From NCBI RefSeq assembly GCF_043769475.1, contig NZ_CP171729.1, forward strand, positions 5,642,001 through 5,706,000: DNA of 64,000 nt. The letters are read 5' to 3'. This stretch comes from Allomesorhizobium sp043769475 (GTDB lineage Bacteria; Pseudomonadota; Alphaproteobacteria; Rhizobiales; Rhizobiaceae). Below the pieces are notes generated by a model that saw nothing but the letters and a program-made list of their open reading frames with translations, was not told where the DNA came from and ran no database searches. The position numbers and the translations under genes were made by a program. Positions 46,007 through 55,022 of this stretch are shown here, piece by piece; the stretch's first letter is position 1, and each line of letters begins with the position of its first letter.

Positions 46007-47594
46007 ATGGACATAATCGGCACCCCGGGCAACGACACGCTCAACGGTACAATCGAAGATGACCTTATCGCCGGCGGAGAAGGAAACGACCTTCTGCGCG
46101 GCCTTTTTGGCGACGACCTTATCGCCGGCAATCAAGGCGATGATCTCATCGTCGGCGGTCCCGGAAGCGACGACCTTTTTGGGTCTCAACCGATATTTGG
46201 CGAAGATGAGGGCTTCGACACCCTGTCATACCGGGACAGCTTCTTTTCGGTCCAGATCGACCTCCAGGAAGGAACCGCCTCCGGCGGCGATGCCGAAGGC
46301 GATCGCTTCGCCGGCTTCGAGGGTGTCGAGGGATCGCAGGATAGCGATACGCTCTGGGGTGACGCGGACGTCAACCGCCTGACCGGCTGGGACGGCGATG
46401 ACGTGCTGAGTGGACGCGGCGGCGCGGACACGCTGAGAGGCGGCGACGGTGACGACACTCTCGCCGGCGGTGCCGGTGCGGACGTTCTCGATGGCGGGTA
46501 CGGAACCGATGTCGCCTGGTATTTCGACGCTGCCGCGGGCGTTACGGCCGACCTGCTGGCGCCTGCCCCAAAAACCGGAGATGCCGTCGGCGATACCTAT
46601 GTCTCGATCGAAGGGCTGGGTGGTTCGTTCTTCGCCGATATCCTTTACGGCAACAATTCTGCCAACACGATCTACGGCGGCAATGGCTTTTTTGATGCCG
46701 GTAACGACCGCCTCTTCGGCCGGGGCGGCGATGATACGATCGCCGGCTACGGTGGCGATGACACGCTCGACGGCGGAACCGGGGCTGACCAACTTGACGG
46801 CGGCATTGGCAACGACACTTACTTCGTCGATTCATTTGGCGACAAGGTATTTGAAGCGAACGGCGTGGGCACGGGTGTCGACACAGTGCGTACGAGCGTG
46901 AATTACTCGGTGGTGTCGCAGTTCGTCGAGAACATGGTGTTGCTTGGATCGGGTAGCATCAATGCTGTCGGCAACAACCTGGCCAACGTGATCACCGGCA
47001 ACTCCGGCAACAACGCCATTGATGGACGGGGCGGCGCCGACACGATGCAGGGCGGCTCGGGGAACGACACCTATTATGTGGACAACAGTGGAGACGTCGT
47101 ACGCCTTTGCCGCACAGTTTGTCGAAAACCTGACGATGGCCGGCTCAGCCAATATCACCACAACCGGCAACAGCCTCGCCAACACCATCATCGGCAACAG
47201 CGGCAACAACGCGTTTACCGCGCGCGAGGGTATGGACACCCTCACCGGCGGGCTGGGCAATGACACCTTCGTGTTCAACACGACCCTGAATGGCATCACC
47301 AATGTAGACACCATCACGGACTTCAACGTTGCAAACGACACAATCCGGCTTGAAAATTCTATCTTCACACAAGCCAGTGGCGGCGGCGCGGGCGGGCTCG
47401 GCACCTTGTTGGCTGGCCAGTTCAGGACCAACCTGACCGGCGCCGCACAGGACGCCGACGACCGTGTCATCTACGAAAGCGACTCGGGCAGGCTTTGGTA
47501 CGACAGCAACGGCAATGCCGCCGGCGGCAACTTCCTGTTTGCCGACCTTGCCAGCGGCCTCGTGCTTACCAACAGCGATTTTGTCATCGTGTAA
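46007..47594 (+). pseudogene. RTX protein disrupted by an internal deletion
   Basis: From ATG 46007 (GGTGGAG upstream) the frame encodes RTX repeats from the first residues (GTPGNDTLNGTIEDDLIAGG) through about residue 365, YYVDNSGDVV. There it leaves the normal frame and would end at 47263. The other frame resumes at SYAFAAQFVENLTMAG and runs to 47594 with the full C-terminal secretion module and tail LTNSDFVIV. Intact relatives have about 15 residues (FEANGAGTD and following) between these points, so some 45-50 bases are missing at about 47094-47103. As it stands the long product lacks the export signal. Confidence 0.85.
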
Positions 47595-48008
47595 GCGATA
47601 TCGACAAGGCGCCTGTGCCCGACGGAGGAAAGCCCTCGGGGCTACCGTTCTTACCTGCGGGGGAGCCGTAGTCCTTAGCGCCCATCCTGAAGCTTCTGCT
47701 TGACAGGGCCGGCCAATAAGCACGCAGCAGGAGCGCGTCGCCTCGCATCTTCCCCTTTCAGATGCGGTGGTGGAAGCGATCGACGGGCCGAGCATGGCGT
47801 CCGACGATTGGCGCTTCTGCGGGCGTCCAATGCCGAACCGCTGCTGAGGCTAAACGTCGAGACCCGCGGCTTCTCGACAAGCGGGTCGCGGAACTCTCAC
47901 AGCTCATACAGGCGCGTGAAGCGGGGCAGGATGTGGTCAGGCGACATCCAGCCTCTTCGCCTTTCTCGTGTGCCCGATGAACCAGACGTGCGCGAGCACT
48001 GGCTCCTT
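47595..48008. other. Gap without a recognised gene
   Basis: Convergent spacer between the disrupted RTX gene and the epimerase gene. A plus-strand frame at 47762-47980 contains RLLDKRVAELSQLIQAREAG, which could be a coding remnant, but no family is recognised. Confidence 0.35.
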
Positions 48009-49016
48009 TTACGCGCGATAATAGTCGCGGTACCATTCGATGAATTTGGCAATGCCTTCCTCGATCGGCGTGCGGGGCCGGAAGTCGACTGCCTCGCCAA
48101 GGGCGTCGATGTCGGCGTAGGTGCTTTCGACATCGCCCGGCTGCATCGGCAGCATGTTCATGACTGCTTTCCTGCCTAGCGCCTTTTCGATGGTGCTGAT
48201 GAAATCGAGCAGCCGCACCGGCTGGTTGTTGCCGATATTGTAAAGCCTGTAGGGCGCCGACGAGATGGCCGGGTCGGGCTGCATCGGGTTCCAGTCCCGT
48301 GATGGAGTCGCGACCTTGTCAAGCGTGCGCACCACGCCTTCGGTAATGTCGTCGATATAGGTGAAGTCACGCCTGTGCTCGCCGTGGTTGAACACGTCGA
48401 TCGGCTCGCCGGCCAGGATCTTGCGCGTGAACAGGAACAGCGCCATGTCCGGACGGCCCCACGGGCCGTAGACGGTGAAGAACCTGAGTCCGGTCACCGG
48501 TATTTGGTAGAGATACGCGTAGGCATGTGCCATCAACTCGTTGGCCTTCTTGGTCGCAGCGTAGAGGCTGACCGGATGGTCGACGCTGTCGGAAACGGAG
48601 AAGGGCAATTTGGCGTTGGCGCCGTAGACCGAACTCGACGAGGCGTAGACCAGGTGCTTGACTTCGGCGTGCCGGCAGCCTTCGAGGATGTTCAGAAAGC
48701 CCGTCAGATTGGCGTCGGCATAGGCGTGGGGATTTTCGATCGAATGGCGCACCCCCGCCTGCGCCGCGAGATGCACGACCTTGTCGAAGCCGCCGCCGGC
48801 AAACAGGTCGAGCATGGCGTCGCGGTCGCTGACATCGGCCTTCTGGAAACGAAAACCGGAACTCGTTTCGAGGCGCGCGAGCCGGGCGAGCTTCAGCTTC
48901 GGATCGTAGTAATCGCTGATATTGTCGAGGCCGACGACCTCTTCGCCGCGCTCCAGCAATCTTTCCGCGACATGGGACCCGATGAAGCCCGCGGCGCCCG
49001 TGACTAGAATTCGCAT
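48009..49016 (-). CDS. lspL: UDP-glucuronate 4-epimerase
   Basis: An extended SDR of 335 residues that interconverts UDP-GlcA and UDP-GalA. The NAD site is TGAAGFIGSHVAERLL, the catalytic tetrad includes SSSSVYG and SLYAATKKANELMAHAYA, and FFTVYGPWGRPDMALFLFT is the signature of the CapI/LpsL group. Length fits. It starts 10 bases after the dehydrogenase gene (49026) on the same strand, so the two form an operon. It would supply galacturonate for the acidic polysaccharide. A 35-codon relic of a paralogue lies at 6885-6995. Confidence 0.92.
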   Translation of the reverse strand: MRILVTGAAGFIGSHVAERLLERGEEVVGLDNISDYYDPKLKLARLARLETSSGFRFQKADVSDRDAMLDLFAGGGFDKVVHLAAQAGVRHSIENPHAYADANLTGFLNILEGCRHAEVKHLVYASSSSVYGANAKLPFSVSDSVDHPVSLYAATKKANELMAHAYAYLYQIPVTGLRFFTVYGPWGRPDMALFLFTRKILAGEPIDVFNHGEHRRDFTYIDDITEGVVRTLDKVATPSRDWNPMQPDPAISSAPYRLYNIGNNQPVRLLDFISTIEKALGRKAVMNMLPMQPGDVESTYADIDALGEAVDFRPRTPIEEGIAKFIEWYRDYYRA

Positions 49017-49025
49017 GACGGTCTC

Positions 49026-50300
49026 CTAGAGACGTAAATCACTTGCGGCGGCGGGGAAAACGCCTTTGACGTCGAACACGACGCCGCCCGGCGCGGCAAA
49101 GCGGCGGATCGCCTCGCTGCCTTGTGCCCGGAAACGTTCATGGGCGACGGCGAGGACCACCCCCTGGTAGTCGCCCGGCTGCGGGTCGGTCTGGAGTCTT
49201 ATCCCGTATTCCGCCTCCGCCTCCTGCGGGTCGGCCCAAGGATCGTGCACGTCGACATCGATGCCATAACCCGAAAGCTCCCGAACCACGTCGATTACCC
49301 TCGTGTTGCGGATGTCGGGACAGTTCTCCTTGAAGGTGAAACCCAGCACCAGGACCCGCGCCTGGGGTGCGTTCAGTCCGCGCGACATCAGAAGGCGCAG
49401 CAGGCGCGATGCGACGATCTCGCCCATCCCGTCATTGATGCGCCGTCCCGCCAGGATGATTTCAGGGTGGTGGCCCACCTCTTGCGCCTTGTGCGTCAGA
49501 TAATAGGGGTCGACGCCGATGCAGTGGCCGCCGACGAGCCCCGGCCGGAAGGGCAGGAAATTCCACTTGGTTGCGGCCGCTTCCAGCACGCTCAGCGTGT
49601 CGATGCCCAGCCGGTGAAACAGGTTTGAAAATTCGTTGACGAGAGCGATATTGACGTCGCGCTGGGTATTCTCGATCACCTTGGCCGCTTCCGCGACGCG
49701 GATCGACGGCGCCTTGTAGGTGCCGGCGGTGATGACCGAGGCGTAAACCCGATCGACTAGGTCGGCTGTCTCGGGCGTCGACCCGGCGGTAACCTTGACG
49801 ATCTTGTCGACCGTATGCTGTTTGTCGCCCGGATTGACCCGCTCTGGGCTGTAGCCTGCAAAAAAATCGACATTGCAGACAAGTCCCGACGCCTGCTCGA
49901 TCACCGGCACACAGTCTTCCTCCGTGGCCCCTGGATAGACAGTGGACTCGAATACGACGACATCCCCCTTCGAGATGACCGCGCCGATGGTCTCGCAGGC
50001 AGCCTTGAGCAGGCTGAGATCGGGTCGCTTGGCGGCGTCGATGGGCGTCGGCACTGTGACAATGTAGAAATTGCACGGTTTCAAATCGTTGGGCGAGGCG
50101 GTGAAATGTACCGACGTCGACCGCAATGCCGGCCGATCGACCTCCTGCGTGCGGTCGACGCCTTCGCGCAATTCGGCGATGCGTTTCCCGCTGATATCGA
50201 ATCCGGTCACGGGAAAACGGCCGGCGAAAAGTACCGCCAGCGGTAATCCGACATAACCCAATCCGATTATCCCGATACGTATCCCACCAATGTCATTCAC
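49026..50300 (-). CDS. UDP-hexose 6-dehydrogenase (TviB/WbpO type)
   Basis: 424 residues, nucleotide-sugar dehydrogenase. The Rossmann motif is IGIIGLGYVGLPLAVLFAG, the catalytic Cys lies in RPGLVGGHCIGVDPYYL, and GFTFKENCPDIRNTRV marks the C-terminal domain. Sequence features (VNPGDKQHTVDKIVKVTAGS, NFLPFRPG) fit the TviB/WbpO branch, which oxidises UDP-GlcNAc or UDP-GalNAc to the uronic acid, rather than UDP-glucose dehydrogenase. It is upstream of and co-directional with the UDP-GlcA 4-epimerase-like gene. The branch assignment is by motif impression only. Confidence 0.85.
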   Translation of the reverse strand: MNDIGGIRIGIIGLGYVGLPLAVLFAGRFPVTGFDISGKRIAELREGVDRTQEVDRPALRSTSVHFTASPNDLKPCNFYIVTVPTPIDAAKRPDLSLLKAACETIGAVISKGDVVVFESTVYPGATEEDCVPVIEQASGLVCNVDFFAGYSPERVNPGDKQHTVDKIVKVTAGSTPETADLVDRVYASVITAGTYKAPSIRVAEAAKVIENTQRDVNIALVNEFSNLFHRLGIDTLSVLEAAATKWNFLPFRPGLVGGHCIGVDPYYLTHKAQEVGHHPEIILAGRRINDGMGEIVASRLLRLLMSRGLNAPQARVLVLGFTFKENCPDIRNTRVIDVVRELSGYGIDVDVHDPWADPQEAEAEYGIRLQTDPQPGDYQGVVLAVAHERFRAQGSEAIRRFAAPGGVVFDVKGVFPAAASDLRL

Positions 50301-50384
50301 GGTCCTGCACGCATGCCCATTTGATATCGACTTTGCTGGTCATAGACGATTTCGACTTCGGCTCAAGCGATTTCGGGCCGGGGC
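50301..50384. other. Spacer upstream of the dehydrogenase gene
   Basis: Short spacer between the prsD relic and the dehydrogenase start; must carry the dehydrogenase ribosome site. Nothing else seen. Confidence 0.3.
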
Positions 50385-50458
50385 GCTGCGGAGGATATGC
50401 CGATCTCGACTATGCTTTTTTTACGAAAAGACCGTTCTGTGCCAGCTGAGAACACTGT
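50385..50458 (-). pseudogene. Relic of the 5' end of a prsD-like gene
   Basis: On the minus strand this reads VFSAGTERSFRKKSIVEIGI then SSAA. The intact prsD (start 6445) encodes MFSADTKRYFLKSIVEIGFF then SAAA. The DNA agrees along the same stretch, with small indels. Similarity stops after about 25 codons. It lies immediately upstream of the dehydrogenase/epimerase pair. Confidence 0.78.
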
Positions 50459-50623
50459 TGCCGCCCCGCGCCTGAACGCCTTTCGTACGGAATTTTTCGA
50501 CCTGCCGCGATAGAAGAAAAACGGCGAAACTTCTCGCGCCGCCGTCCGTCTCACCAAAGACGGGAAGCCTATAAAGCTGCCGGTTTGATTGCCAGCTGAC
50601 GACCGGGATGACCAGAGAGAGCT
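50459..50623. other. Spacer without a recognised gene
   Basis: Between the prsD relic and the LptE-like gene. No gene, hairpin with T tract or repeat was recognised. Confidence 0.3.
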
Positions 50624-51184
50624 TTATTGCGCCTTCAGTATATCTTGCGCGATGGCCAGCCTCAAAAGCTCAGCCAGTTCGCGAGCAGCCCGGTTCTCCG
50701 CGTCGCGTTCGGCGCGCAGAGCGGCAAATTCCTGGCGGGACCTGTCATAGGACGAGGAGATCCGGCGCCTTCCCGTCGCCACAACCTCGCCGGTCTTGGC
50801 CCTGGTCAGTACATAGGACGAAGTGAGCACGATCGTGCCGGCGGTTGGCCGGCTGTCCTTGGGCCGCTGAACGTAGGCAGCGCGTTCGTCGATCACTGTG
50901 ATGCCCAAATCCAAGGCGTACTCTGCGTTGGCAGGCTGTCCGCTTCCGCCATTCATCAGGAAAATCAGGTGGTTGCGCACCTCCTGGGCGTAACGGGTCT
51001 CGACCGGTTTGATATTGACGCTGGAGAGCCCCGCGCTCTTCGTCGGCACTCCACCGGGAGCGGTCGCATCGGAATAAAGCGGGCGCACCGTGCATCCGGA
51101 CATTGCGAAGGCGGATACAAGGCAAACCGAGATGATCATGCCGCGCAACTGGTGAGCCAAGGCTTTGCGTTCGGGCAACGGCAT
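50624..51184 (-). CDS. lptE: LptE-like LPS-assembly lipoprotein
   Basis: 186 residues. The signal peptide ends in a lipobox, SAFAMSGC, so the mature protein is lipid-anchored, probably in the outer membrane. The body follows the alphaproteobacterial LptE pattern: VRPLYSD after the Cys, YAQEVRNHLIFLMNGG, YALDLGITV, a long TG-containing strand pair, then SSYDRSRQEFAALRAERDAE and a helical end. LptE plugs LptD during LPS insertion. ATG 51184 follows GAGGATCC and is better than 51250. The usual leuS-lptE-holA neighbourhood is absent, so this may be a second, locus-specific copy. Confidence 0.75.
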   Translation of the reverse strand: MPLPERKALAHQLRGMIISVCLVSAFAMSGCTVRPLYSDATAPGGVPTKSAGLSSVNIKPVETRYAQEVRNHLIFLMNGGSGQPANAEYALDLGITVIDERAAYVQRPKDSRPTAGTIVLTSSYVLTRAKTGEVVATGRRRISSSYDRSRQEFAALRAERDAENRAARELAELLRLAIAQDILKAQ

Positions 51185-51794
51185 GGAGGATCCTCTATGA
51201 ACCAAAGGAAAGGGTTTCGAGGTTCTGCACGAAGTCCGCCGCAAGGGCAAGCTTCGGTAGCGATCGCGTTAAGCGGAACCGCTTCACTCTCGGATGTTTC
51301 TGTCGCAACGCAAGGGATCGGTCATGATCCGGGATGTCGTGAAATCCAGCCTTAATCGTGGCGACACGAGCGTGCTGATTTGGATGCCGAAGGCAAACGG
51401 CACGGTGGGCTCGGTTAATTCGGGCAAAATCCTTTGGGTTTCGTCCGCACACCGCCAGTGCGGCGCGCTGTGACAAATCCTTCGACCTTATCCCGAATTC
51501 CTCCGGCAGAACGCTTCAATATAGACGAGAAAGCTCTAAATGGGCGGTTGCCGGCAGCGATCGAGCCGATGCGAATGTGCTGGCTGTCCCCTTATGGCGA
51601 CTCACCGAAATATTCAGATCGCAGATAGCCATTCAATTATATTGGATCGACAGGGCAAAACGAGTCTGGCGCCGGATGGACCTGAAATGACAGCCGAGAT
51701 GCGCCACAGCCGCCGCTAAATTAACGCGCAGACCGGGCGATGCGTTCTGTTCGACTCCAGGATCGCGTGGTACCCGTGGCACGGCTGCGGTTCA
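51185..51794. other. Gap without a recognised gene
   Basis: About 600 bases between two leftward genes. Open frames are short and unlike any family I know. It should contain the lptE promoter; I see no clear -35/-10 pair or terminator with a T tract. Confidence 0.35.
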
Positions 51795-52118
51795 TTACGA
51801 GGTGTCCACTCCGAGTTCGGATGCTTTGGTCTCGAACTCGTCCTTAATTTCGTTGAGCGTCGGCAGGTTCAGCGCCTTCAGGTCGGCATGCACTTTCTTA
51901 GCCGGGTCGGAGTTGAGGTCCCGCTTGAAATTCTCTACGACATCCTTAGCCGAACCGTAGCGCTGAAAGCGCTCTATCTCGGCTCGCGTTGCGTCCTGGA
52001 CGTCCTTGAGCTTCTTCCTTTCTGCGTCGGAACGGCCTTCCGGCTTGGCCTTCATTACGGGATCGAACGCGCGGTCGATCAGGAATTCCACGAGCTGTCG
52101 TTTCGCATCTGATGCCAT
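51795..52118 (-). CDS. Small unknown helical protein
   Basis: 107 residues, charged, soluble, mostly helical (SDAERKKLKDVQDATRAEIE; DPAKKVHADLKALNLPTLNE). AGGAGG stands about 9 bases before the ATG, so expression is likely. It has no signal peptide, membrane helix or recognised domain. Isolated between an LptE-like gene and a 370-base gap. Function unknown. Confidence 0.7.
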   Translation of the reverse strand: MASDAKRQLVEFLIDRAFDPVMKAKPEGRSDAERKKLKDVQDATRAEIERFQRYGSAKDVVENFKRDLNSDPAKKVHADLKALNLPTLNEIKDEFETKASELGVDTS

Positions 52119-52490
52119 CGGCTTATTCCTCCTCGTCTGTGATCTCGGCCTTCCGAAACACTCCAGCTATAGGAATTCTATTTGCCGCTCCCGGACGGGA
52201 ACTCAGGTGATTGCTGGCCGGACGGGCGCATCGACGCGGCAGCATTCGACCTTCCAGCTTCGCCTGCCGCTACCAGGCCACCTGAAACTCCCGTGCTCCA
52301 GGTTCTCCGAACGGACGGTGCCCGGGATGGTTCCGCGGAGATTCGCAATCAGATTTCCCTAACGGAAGAATTACCAGCGTCGGCCCTAGCCGCTGCTTTG
52401 GGCCTTGAATGACGCCGCAGGCGCCGACATCTTCGTTATTCCGATACTGACGAGTCGATGTCCGGCCGACCCGCGGATCGAGGACGCGTA
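52119..52490. other. Gap without a recognised gene
   Basis: About 370 bases between two leftward genes. No gene, clear terminator or repeat was recognised. Confidence 0.35.
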
Positions 52491-52826
52491 TTAAGCTTTG
52501 AGGTGAAGCGTCACGAGCACGGTGCACTCCGCCCCTTGCTCGAATTGCGTTGCCACGCGCAACCAGTTGCCGAAGCATGCCAGTCGAGCGGCCGCGATTG
52601 CGTCTTTCCGGCTCGGCATCTGGAATTCGGTGCCTTCGCGCAGCCAATGCATGCCGTCCGGCGATATCTCGATCCAAGCTGTCGGCGACGCGCCGACCGG
52701 CTGCTTGAGCGCCCGGATAAAGAACACTGCCTCGCGCGCCCAGCCGGCTTCGTAGGGTTCGCTGGCCGCGTCGCCGGTCCAGCGTTCGTTGCGGGCGATG
52801 ACTGCCGTGATGTTCTCGGGCAGCAT
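52491..52826 (-). CDS. Small unknown protein of the sugar-acid operon
   Basis: 111 residues, start ATG 52826 overlapping the stop of the preceding gene by one base (TGATG). The sequence is beta-rich with scattered aromatics (WAREAVFFIRALKQPVGASP, WIEISPDGMHWLREG, FGNWLRVATQF). It looks like a small beta-sandwich. It is third in a leftward operon after an enolase-superfamily enzyme and an unknown protein, so a role in the same pathway is likely. No family recognised. Confidence 0.65.
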   Translation of the reverse strand: MLPENITAVIARNERWTGDAASEPYEAGWAREAVFFIRALKQPVGASPTAWIEISPDGMHWLREGTEFQMPSRKDAIAAARLACFGNWLRVATQFEQGAECTVLVTLHLKA

Positions 52827-53737
52827 CAGAAATCCCCCGATATGCAGATGGAATCGACGTAGAGGAAGGCGCGCTTTGCCACGTCGGTTTCGGCGAACAG
52901 GCAGAAATTCATCATGCACCAGAGATTCTTCATCGCCGGGATGCGGATGGAATCGAAACCGGACAGGTCGAAGCTGCGGTCGTTGCAGTGCAGACCCAAC
53001 GCCCGCATAGACTCCAGGTCGAAATCGAAACGCAGATAGCTCCAGTTCACCTTGGTCGCTATCTCATTGTAGCAGAGCCGCTGCTCGCCATCCGGCAAGT
53101 CGAGCCAGCCTTCAGGCGCCAGATGATAATGGCTCATGGTCTTGTCGCCGTCGCCGACCGCCTTGAACCTCGTCGTCTCGCGCTTGTACTGCCATTTCTG
53201 CAGGTGCTTGCCGTCCGCGGCGTTGAGGAAGCGCAGATGCGGCATCACCCGCTCGCCGTCGCCGTCACGGTCGCCGCCCTGCAGGTCGAACAGGAAGCCG
53301 ATCGAACGCACGTCGGTTTCCGACAGTTTGAGCTCGCTCGCTTCCGGCTTGAAGGTGAAATAGAGCTCGAAGCGGATCGGTCCGCGCTTGCGGAAGGTGT
53401 GGCGCTTGATCGCAACGTTCTGCGCGCCGGGCCTCGCCCGCGTCGCGATCTTCAGCGCGTAGGAAGAGTCCATGCCGCCATGCGAACCGGCATCCCAATG
53501 GCCGAGCGTGGAAAGCATGGCGCTGGAATGCTGCGCGTAGCTCGGCAGCATCGTATCGAGATCGTCTTGATAATTGCCGACAAGCTGCGACCAGCCGCAA
53601 TGCCCGCGCGAGAAATCGTCGAAGGAGATGATGCGGGGGAGCGGGTCGAAACGGCTGAGCGCCGGATCGGCGCGCAATATGGCGAGGCGCATCGCTTCGG
53701 CCATGTCGGTCGCGGTAAGATCGATGGATGCTTTCAT
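52826..53737 (-). CDS. Unknown protein, possible sugar-binding beta-sandwich
   Basis: 303 residues. ATG 53737 overlaps the dehydratase stop as ATGA, so translation is coupled. The protein is soluble and rich in beta strands and aromatics: FDDFSRGHCGWSQLVGNYQD, DAGSHGGMDSSYALKI, GPIRFELYFTFKPEA, NWSYLRFDFDLESM. A DFSRGxxGW start followed by repeated strands recalls carbohydrate-binding or glycosidase accessory domains, but I cannot assign a family with confidence. Its context is sugar-acid catabolism. Confidence 0.7.
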   Translation of the reverse strand: MKASIDLTATDMAEAMRLAILRADPALSRFDPLPRIISFDDFSRGHCGWSQLVGNYQDDLDTMLPSYAQHSSAMLSTLGHWDAGSHGGMDSSYALKIATRARPGAQNVAIKRHTFRKRGPIRFELYFTFKPEASELKLSETDVRSIGFLFDLQGGDRDGDGERVMPHLRFLNAADGKHLQKWQYKRETTRFKAVGDGDKTMSHYHLAPEGWLDLPDGEQRLCYNEIATKVNWSYLRFDFDLESMRALGLHCNDRSFDLSGFDSIRIPAMKNLWCMMNFCLFAETDVAKRAFLYVDSICISGDF

Positions 53738-54900
53738 CCGGCCCTCAATCTTTTCACCGCGTCCCAATCGATCTCGATACCGAGGCCCGGCCCGGTCGGC
53801 ACCGGCAGCAGCCCGTTCTTCTGCCGGTCGGCGCCAGGGGCCGCGCCGGTGATCGCGGTCTTGAACGGGCTGGAATCGGTCTCGCACTCCATCGCCCGCA
53901 GGTTCGGCATCGCAGCGGCGAGATGCACGCTGGCCGTCTCGCACACGATACCCGACATGCCGATATGCGGCGCGTACTGGACGTCATGGGCCGCCGCGAA
54001 CTCGGCCATGCGGCGCGTCTCGGTGATTCCGCCGGCGCGCGCAACGTCGGGCTGGAGGTAGGAAAGCGTACGGTTTTCGACAAGCCGCATCGCCTGGTCA
54101 AGCGTGAAATTGCTTTCGCCTGCCGCGAGCGGCGTGGCGCAACGGCGATGCAGTTCCTCGTAGCCGCGTTCGTCTTCGGGACGAAGCGGCTCCTCGAACC
54201 AGAAATAGGCGTTGTCGGTGAGCACGCGGCCGACTTCTACCGCTTCCTCCAGCGTGTAGGCCCAGTTGGCATCGACGCACAGTTCGATGTCGTCGCCCGC
54301 CTGTTTGCGCAATCGCTCGATCCGCCGCCGCGCTTCCTTCACCGGATTGGCGATCTTGACCTTGATGCGCGGAAATCCCTTTTCGAGATAGCGGTCGAGC
54401 TCGCGATCCATGAACTCGTCGCTGCCCCAATTGACGGAGGCGGCGTAAACCGGGACCTCGGTGCGGCCGACGCCGCCCAGCAGGCGATGTATCGGCAAGC
54501 CTGCAATCTTCCCCAGTATGTCCCACAATGCTATGTCAACGCCGGCTATCGCCTCGAACAGCATGCCGCCGGAGCGGCCGGACAGCGCGCGGCGCATGGT
54601 CCGCCAATGCGCCATGATGTCAGTCGGGTTGCCGCCGACGAGCCGGGGTTTGAGCGAGGTCTCGATGAGGTCGGTATAGGCCTTTGGCGAGAATCGCGCC
54701 AGCGCCTCACCCACGCCGGTGATGCCGGCGTCCGTGCGCACCTCGACAAGCACAATCGAAACCTCGGTGTATCTGCCCCAGGACGTCACTGTCGGCTGCG
54801 GCAGCTTCTGCGTCAGCGGATGCACAATCACATCGGTGATGCGGATGTCCGCCTTGTCGCTGCCTTCAACCGTCAACTCGTCCTCTCCCGCGTGTCGCAT
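53734..54900 (-). CDS. Enolase-superfamily sugar-acid dehydratase (MR/MLE family)
   Basis: 388 residues. The N-terminal capping domain precedes a TIM barrel with the mandelate-racemase subgroup residues: KVK in PRIKVKIA, metal ligands Asp in CVDANWAYT, Glu in WFEEPLRPED and Glu in LAAGESNF, then QPDVARAGGITE and the His of YAPHIGMSG. Family members dehydrate aldonic or uronic acids to 2-keto-3-deoxy acids. ATG 54900 has GAGG 8 bases upstream. It heads a leftward operon divergent from the GntR regulator gene, which suggests shared control with the transporter operon. The substrate is unresolved. Confidence 0.88.
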   Translation of the reverse strand: MRHAGEDELTVEGSDKADIRITDVIVHPLTQKLPQPTVTSWGRYTEVSIVLVEVRTDAGITGVGEALARFSPKAYTDLIETSLKPRLVGGNPTDIMAHWRTMRRALSGRSGGMLFEAIAGVDIALWDILGKIAGLPIHRLLGGVGRTEVPVYAASVNWGSDEFMDRELDRYLEKGFPRIKVKIANPVKEARRRIERLRKQAGDDIELCVDANWAYTLEEAVEVGRVLTDNAYFWFEEPLRPEDERGYEELHRRCATPLAAGESNFTLDQAMRLVENRTLSYLQPDVARAGGITETRRMAEFAAAHDVQYAPHIGMSGIVCETASVHLAAAMPNLRAMECETDSSPFKTAITGAAPGADRQKNGLLPVPTGPGLGIEIDWDAVKRLRAG

Positions 54901-54967
54901 CAAGGCCACCTCGATGGGCCGACGCTGGAATTTCTAGCGAGCGCCAAGCAGCTTGGCAACTGATAAA

Positions 54968-54980
54968 CTTAGTTGCTAAG
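54968..54980. promoter_or_regulatory. Candidate GntR operator in the divergent spacer
   Basis: CTTAGTTGCTAAG is an inverted repeat (5-base arms, 3-base centre) in the middle of the 122-base spacer between the dehydratase and gntR-type genes. Its position suits autoregulation and control of both divergent operons by the FCD-type regulator. Prediction only. Confidence 0.45.
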
Positions 54981-55022
54981 TGGTAAAATGCTGTGCTAGC
55001 TGTTGCGCAATCGAGGATGTGA

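Noticed and set aside
45213..46007. Minus-strand open frame of 264 codons
   Set aside because: It overlaps the end of the Lrp-type gene and is mostly featureless. Only a short stretch resembles a known domain, and that is reported as a relic.
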